A DNA stretch of 64,000 nt, from the NCBI GenBank assembly GCA_947488905.1, contig CANLBJ010000007.1, positions 62,001 through 126,000 on the forward strand, in the 5' to 3' direction. Below, in pieces: positions 59,850 to 64,000 of the stretch. Within the stretch, counting starts at the first letter, position 1, and every line of letters starts with the position of its first letter. The translations under genes and the position numbers were made by a program. A model generated the notes under the pieces. That model was not told the DNA's origin and made no database searches. It worked only from the letters and a program-made list of their open reading frames with translations. This DNA comes from Ulvibacter algarum. Its GTDB lineage: Bacteria; Bacteroidota; Bacteroidia; Flavobacteriales; Flavobacteriaceae.

Positions 59850-60659
59850 ATGAGTAATACTGTTCTTGTAAGTTTTTTATATCCAAATGCTTTAAAATAT
59901 TTCAGTGAGTTTATATATTCAATTCAACAACAAACAACAAAAGATTTTGACATAATTATTTTTTGTGATGCAGTTAAAATAGATAACTTGAATACCAGTA
60001 ATTTAACAATTAATTTTATTGAGCTAACTGGAACTCCTTTTGAAATACGTGAGTTAGGCATTGATTATTTAGCTAATTCTAGCTATGAAAATTTTATATT
60101 TTTAGATTCAGATGATACAATGTCATCAAATCGAATAGAAATATCTCATAATATATTGAAATCTACAGACATTGTTTGCTGTGATTTAAATTTGATGGAT
60201 GACCTAGGTAATATATGGAAGAAAAATATTTGGAGTAAGAAGTTGTCAAATAATAAGATATTTGATTCAAATTTTTTAATTGATAAAAACATTGTTGGTT
60301 TAGGAAATATATCTTGTAATAAAATTTTTTTACTTCAAAAATGTATTTTTAGTGAGAATATAGTTGCTTTAGATTGGTTTATATTCTACCAAAAGATTAA
60401 AAATGGTAATTTTAAGGTTACCTTTAATAATAAGATGCAAGTTAACTATAGGCAACATATTGAAAATACGGCTGGAATTAAAAAACGGACCAAAAAAGAG
60501 GTAACTCATATTTTAAAAAGTAAAAATGCTCATTATGAATCCTTATTAGATTTAGGGTATTCAGAGTTAGCACCTCAGTATCTTGAAAATAATAAAGTTA
60601 ATATAATAGACAAATTAACAGTAAAATCAAATCACCATTTATTCTGGTGGGAACTATAA
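59850..60659 (+). CDS. glycosyltransferase family 2
   Basis: A 269-residue GT-A glycosyltransferase. The N-terminal VLVSFLYPNALKYFSEFIYSIQQQT and the metal-binding FLDSDDTMSSNRIE (motif DSDD) show the family 2 pattern. It is highly A+T-rich even for this locus. It would add one sugar to the repeat unit; donor and acceptor are unknown. It is the only ordinary glycosyltransferase visible in the polysaccharide part, so more must lie beyond the window. Confidence 0.85.
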   Translation: MSNTVLVSFLYPNALKYFSEFIYSIQQQTTKDFDIIIFCDAVKIDNLNTSNLTINFIELTGTPFEIRELGIDYLANSSYENFIFLDSDDTMSSNRIEISHNILKSTDIVCCDLNLMDDLGNIWKKNIWSKKLSNNKIFDSNFLIDKNIVGLGNISCNKIFLLQKCIFSENIVALDWFIFYQKIKNGNFKVTFNNKMQVNYRQHIENTAGIKKRTKKEVTHILKSKNAHYESLLDLGYSELAPQYLENNKVNIIDKLTVKSNHHLFWWEL

Positions 60660-60668
60660 ATTATACTT

Positions 60669-61721
60669 ATGAAGACAGTAAAAATAAATAATAATTTAAT
60701 ACATAATTATTGTGAGCCATATATTATAGCTGAGATAGGCGCTAATCATAATGGTGATATGGATCTGGCGAAAAAAATGATACTCTCAGCAAAGCAAAAT
60801 GGTGCGAATTGCGCAAAATTTCAATCTTGGACACCATCTTCTTTAGTATCAAGGGAGGAGTATAAAAAGAACCAAAAATACAATGATTCTAAAAAGAAGC
60901 ATTTTGGGTCGCTGAAGGAGATGATTACTAAATATGCACTTACAGACGATCAACATAAAGAGTTGAAAGAGTTTTGTGATTCTAATGATATTGAATTTGC
61001 TTCTTCACCATTTTCTTACAAAGAGGCTAAATTGCTTAACGACCTAGAGGTTTCATTTTTTAAAATCGCATCTATGGATATAAATTATCATAGTTTTATT
61101 AGAGATGTAGCAGCTTTCAAAAAACCAATGATTTTATCTACAGGTATGTCTACTTTAAGTGAAATTGATACAGCAGTAGAGCTATGTTATAAAGAAGGTA
61201 ATAGTGAATTAATTTTATTGCACTGTATATCTATTTACCCACCTGAATATGAGGATATTCATTTGAATAATATTTCTATGCTACAGCAAACTTTTGGTTT
61301 ACCAGTTGGTTTTTCTGATCATACTATAGGAACTTCAATACCTTTAGCTTCTGCAGCACTAGGTGCTTGTTTAATCGAAAAGCATTTCACTTTAGACAAA
61401 GGACTGCCAGGGTGGGATCACGAAATTTCTGCAGATCCAGAGGAATTAAAAATTATAAGCACAGGTTCAAAAAATATAGTTCAATCATTAGGAAATCATA
61501 AAAGGACTGTTTCAGATGCAGAAGAATCTAAAAAATCAAAATTTAGAAGAAGCATTGTAGCAAAAAACGCAATCCCTAAGGGAACTGTTATTACAAAAGA
61601 ACATCTTGATGCTAAAAGACCAGGTACACAAATTCCACCAAATGAAATGGAGTTTGTTATAGGAAGAACAACAACAGTAGACATTCCCGAAGATGATTTG
61701 TTAAAGTGGGATATGTTTTAA
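60669..61721 (+). CDS. N-acetylneuraminate synthase family enzyme (NeuB/LegI-like)
   Basis: This 350-residue enzyme condenses phosphoenolpyruvate with a six-carbon amino sugar to a nine-carbon nonulosonic acid (sialic, legionaminic or related). Motifs: IIAEIGANHNGDMDLAKKMI, KFQSWTPSSL, KIASMDIN, ILSTGMSTLSEI, GFSDHTIG and EKHFTLDKGLPGWDHEIS. The C-terminal SAF (antifreeze-like) domain starts near 288 (SIVAKNAIPKGTVITKEHLDAKRPG). Neighbouring genes point to legionaminic-type acid. The gene follows the glycosyltransferase by 9 bases. Confidence 0.93.
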   Translation: MKTVKINNNLIHNYCEPYIIAEIGANHNGDMDLAKKMILSAKQNGANCAKFQSWTPSSLVSREEYKKNQKYNDSKKKHFGSLKEMITKYALTDDQHKELKEFCDSNDIEFASSPFSYKEAKLLNDLEVSFFKIASMDINYHSFIRDVAAFKKPMILSTGMSTLSEIDTAVELCYKEGNSELILLHCISIYPPEYEDIHLNNISMLQQTFGLPVGFSDHTIGTSIPLASAALGACLIEKHFTLDKGLPGWDHEISADPEELKIISTGSKNIVQSLGNHKRTVSDAEESKKSKFRRSIVAKNAIPKGTVITKEHLDAKRPGTQIPPNEMEFVIGRTTTVDIPEDDLLKWDMF

Positions 61722-61730
61722 TATAATATC

Positions 61731-62780
61731 ATGCGAAAATTATTAAAACAAATTACTATTTCAGAAAATAGTACGATAGCTGAAGCTCTACGTCAATTAA
61801 ATGAAATACGACTTATTAGTAGATTAATTCTCTTTGTAGAAGATGGAAATAAGAAAATCATTGGTTCTTTAACTGATGGTGATATTAGGCGTTCTTTAGC
61901 AAAAGATGAAGATGTTTATAAAAATATAAAGGAAATATGTAACAAGGATTTTGTTTTTGAAACAAGTAAAACCTCTTACATAAAACTTAAAAAATATAGG
62001 GATGAAAAAATTCTAATTCTTCCCATATTAAATGAAGACAAAACACTTCATTCTATTGTTGATTTAACATACACTAAATCAATGATACCTGTTGAATGTA
62101 TGATTATGGCTGGAGGAAGAGGTAAAAGGTTGAGTCCGTTAACTGATACAATTCCAAAACCTATGTTACCTTTAGGTGATAAGCCTATAATTGAGCATAA
62201 CATAGATCGTTTAATTAGCTATGGCGTTAAGAAATTTTACATATCTGTAAAATACTTAGGGGAGCAGTTAGAAGCTTATTTTGGTGATGGAAGCTCTAAA
62301 GGTGTTTCTATAGAATATATTTGGGAAAATGAACCATTGGGTACAGCTGGAGCATTGAGCTTGGTAGATAATTTTGAAACTGATCGCATACTACTCATGA
62401 ATAGTGATTTGTTTACAAATGTTGATTTTGAATCAATGTTTACTAAAATGCTACGTGAGGATGCAGATATGGTTGTTGCATCTACAGAATATAAAGTAGA
62501 CGTACCATACGCTGTTTTTGAAACAGATGATGATCGCGTTACAGCATTCAAAGAAAAACCAACATTTAGATATCAATCTAATGCAGGTATTTATATGATT
62601 AAAAAAGAAATTTTAAATCTGATACCTAAAAACGAATATTGTGACATAACTGATGTTATGCAGAAATTAGTAGATCAAAATGGTAAACTATTATTTGACC
62701 CTATAATTGGTTACTGGATTGATATAGGTAAGCCTGTAGATTATGATCAAGCTCAAGAATTTATAAAACATATTGAATGA
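61731..62780 (+). CDS. PtmE-like protein: CBS pair plus sugar nucleotidyltransferase
   Basis: A 349-residue protein with an N-terminal CBS-pair region (about 1-115; GSLTDGDIRRSLA) and a nucleotidyltransferase domain (about 120-349; MAGGRGKRLSPLTDTIPKPMLPLGDKPIIEH and LMNSDLF). The same layout occurs in PtmE, which makes GDP-glucosamine for legionaminic acid in Campylobacter. The CBS pair may sense an adenine nucleotide. The last four bases (ATGA) overlap the next start, so expression is coupled. Confidence 0.9.
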   Translation: MRKLLKQITISENSTIAEALRQLNEIRLISRLILFVEDGNKKIIGSLTDGDIRRSLAKDEDVYKNIKEICNKDFVFETSKTSYIKLKKYRDEKILILPILNEDKTLHSIVDLTYTKSMIPVECMIMAGGRGKRLSPLTDTIPKPMLPLGDKPIIEHNIDRLISYGVKKFYISVKYLGEQLEAYFGDGSSKGVSIEYIWENEPLGTAGALSLVDNFETDRILLMNSDLFTNVDFESMFTKMLREDADMVVASTEYKVDVPYAVFETDDDRVTAFKEKPTFRYQSNAGIYMIKKEILNLIPKNEYCDITDVMQKLVDQNGKLLFDPIIGYWIDIGKPVDYDQAQEFIKHIE

Positions 62781-63454
62781 TTGCAATAATACCTGCTAGA
62801 GGTGGATCAAAAGGATTACCGGGAAAGAATATCAAGCTTCTTAATGGTATTCCATTAATTGCACACACAATTAATGCAGCTTTAAAATCTAAAGCTGTTA
62901 CTCGTGTTTTTGTTAATACAGATGATGAGGAAATCGCAGCTATAGCAAAAGAATATGGAGCAGAAGTTCCATTTTTAAGACCAATACATTTAGCATCAGA
63001 TACTGCTAGAGCTATTGACGTTTACGCACATTTTATTAATAAATATCACGAACTATACAACATTCATTTACAATCTTTTATCGTTTTACAGCCTACCAGC
63101 CCTTTACGATCTTCAATTGATATTGATGCAGCCATAACGCTTTTTAGCACTAAAAATGCAGATTCTGTTATCAGTTTTTGTCAAGAGCATCATCCTGTAA
63201 AGTGGCATAAATATATTACCGAAGATTATAAAATCACCCCCATATTTGAAGATACTTTAAATAATAGACAATTAGAAAAACCAAGTTTTTATCCCAATGG
63301 AGCTATTTATGTTTTTAACACAAATATTTTAAAAGCAAATACGTATTACACAGAAAACACATATGCTTACATAATGGATAGAAGTAAATCTATTGATATT
63401 GATTTTTTAGAAGATTTTCAGTATGCTGAGTTCTTACTCAGTTTGAATAAGTAA
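62777..63454 (+). CDS. CMP-nonulosonic acid synthetase (NeuA/LegF-like)
   Basis: This 225-residue cytidylyltransferase activates the nonulosonic acid with CTP to the CMP-sugar donor. The N-terminal AIIPARGGSKGLPGKNIKLLNG, then VFVNTDDEEIAAIAKEYGAEV, LQPTSPLRSS and the final SIDIDFLEDFQYAE are all hallmarks. It overlaps the previous gene by four bases. With the synthase and PtmE-like genes it defines the locus as one making a sialic-acid-like sugar. Confidence 0.94.
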   Translation: MIAIIPARGGSKGLPGKNIKLLNGIPLIAHTINAALKSKAVTRVFVNTDDEEIAAIAKEYGAEVPFLRPIHLASDTARAIDVYAHFINKYHELYNIHLQSFIVLQPTSPLRSSIDIDAAITLFSTKNADSVISFCQEHHPVKWHKYITEDYKITPIFEDTLNNRQLEKPSFYPNGAIYVFNTNILKANTYYTENTYAYIMDRSKSIDIDFLEDFQYAEFLLSLNK

Positions 63455-63497
63455 ATAAGTCTTAATTAGAAATATACTTTAATTAATATATTAAAAA

Positions 63498-63992
63498 ATG
63501 AGTTTAATTTATAAGTTATTATATAACATATCTAACTACCATCAGAATTTACGTTATAAAATTTACAGAAATAATTATTCAATTAGTGATGATTTTAGAT
63601 TTAATGGAAAGGATATTTTTTTTTATGGTAAAGGATATTTAAAGATTGAGAACAATAGTTATATTGGAAGTTTATCTACAATTCAATTACACGAGAATTG
63701 TTCAGTCACAATAGGTCAAGGTTGTAGTATCAGTCATAACGTTAGAATTTACACAACTACTAAAGATCCAGATTTTGATTTTAGTGATAAAAATAATATA
63801 CCAATAAAAACTGGAGATGTCTTAATTGGAAAAAATGTATGGATTGGAGCTAATGTTTTTATTAATCCAGGGATAAAAATAGGAGATAATAGTGTAATAG
63901 GAGCAAACTCTGTTGTAACTAAAAATGTAGAGCCTTTCGGTATTTATGGTGGCGTGCCAGCTAAATTATTACGTATGAAAGATATTAAATGA
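63498..63992 (+). CDS. hexapeptide-repeat acetyltransferase (164 aa)
   Basis: A complete gene close to the window edge; its stop codon is at 63990-63992. The 164-residue protein has hexapeptide repeats (IGSLSTIQLHENCSVTIGQGCSI, VLIGKNVWIGANVFINPG, IGDNSVIGANSVV) and ends in GIYGGVPAKLLRMK, the CatB/WbbJ-type O-acetyltransferase pattern. It may acetylate the polysaccharide or its nonulosonic acid. It follows the CMP-sugar synthetase by 43 A+T-rich bases. Confidence 0.87.
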   Translation: MSLIYKLLYNISNYHQNLRYKIYRNNYSISDDFRFNGKDIFFYGKGYLKIENNSYIGSLSTIQLHENCSVTIGQGCSISHNVRIYTTTKDPDFDFSDKNNIPIKTGDVLIGKNVWIGANVFINPGIKIGDNSVIGANSVVTKNVEPFGIYGGVPAKLLRMKDIK

Positions 63993-64000
63993 TAAAAAAA

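Noticed and set aside
1-64000. tRNA, rRNA, transposase or phage genes
   Set aside because: I looked for conserved tRNA arms, rRNA stretches, transposase motifs and integrases and saw none, although short RNAs could be missed by eye.

Overview
The window looks like the chromosome of a marine-type member of the Flavobacteriaceae (Bacteroidota). The evidence is high A+T content, promoters of the Bacteroidota form TTG-N19-TAnnTTTG, weak or absent Shine-Dalgarno sequences, lineage-typical families (DUF4199, DUF6122, DUF6495, DUF4369-TlpA lipoproteins, PycTM proteins) and the local rpsF-rpsR-rplI arrangement. The genus is not decided here. I see no rRNA, tRNA, CRISPR array, insertion sequence or prophage.

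From 1 to about 33 kb the content is mostly housekeeping: two MsbA-like ABC exporters, a sirtuin, TrmH, RdgB, a DEAD-box RNA helicase with a glycine/arginine-rich tail, an aldehyde dehydrogenase, RlmH, NadC, a YihY-type membrane protein, PriA, an orphan LytTR response regulator, ribosomal proteins S6, S18, L9 and type B L31, a phosphohexomutase, a dolichyl-phosphate-type glycosyltransferase, a rhomboid protease, a TlpA-like thioredoxin lipoprotein and a large GAF protein. The stretch from 2.5 to 5.4 kb is unusual in carrying several families of small intergenic repeats.

From 31.8 to 41.3 kb lies an odd surface and signalling block. An HD phosphohydrolase is fused to a Pycsar-effector-type transmembrane domain. 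Next to it are two convergent paralogues of about 1,200 residues, each a lipoprotein with a metallophosphoesterase domain, an uncharacterised middle region and an outer-membrane beta-barrel. One paralogue has lost several phosphatase metal ligands.

From 41.4 to 46.5 kb is a sulfate-activation operon (cysQ, a DUF2061 protein, cysC, cysD, cysN and a propeller-like protein) that makes PAPS and removes PAP. No PAPS reductase gene is present, which suggests supply to sulfotransferases.

From 46.7 kb to the end is a surface polysaccharide locus. It holds a GpsA-CDP-glycerol synthetase fusion, a Wza-like exporter, a Wzz-like protein, a Wzx flippase, a Wzy/WaaL-like protein, RfbB and RfbA, then a run of nonulosonic (legionaminic-type) acid genes: 4,6-dehydratase, LegC-like aminotransferase, acyltransferase, sialate-synthase family enzyme, PtmE-like nucleotidyltransferase and CMP-sugar synthetase. 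The locus continues past the window. Across the whole window the nonamer CTTCGGAAA (or its complement) occurs about 14 times, far above chance, often just after stop codons.
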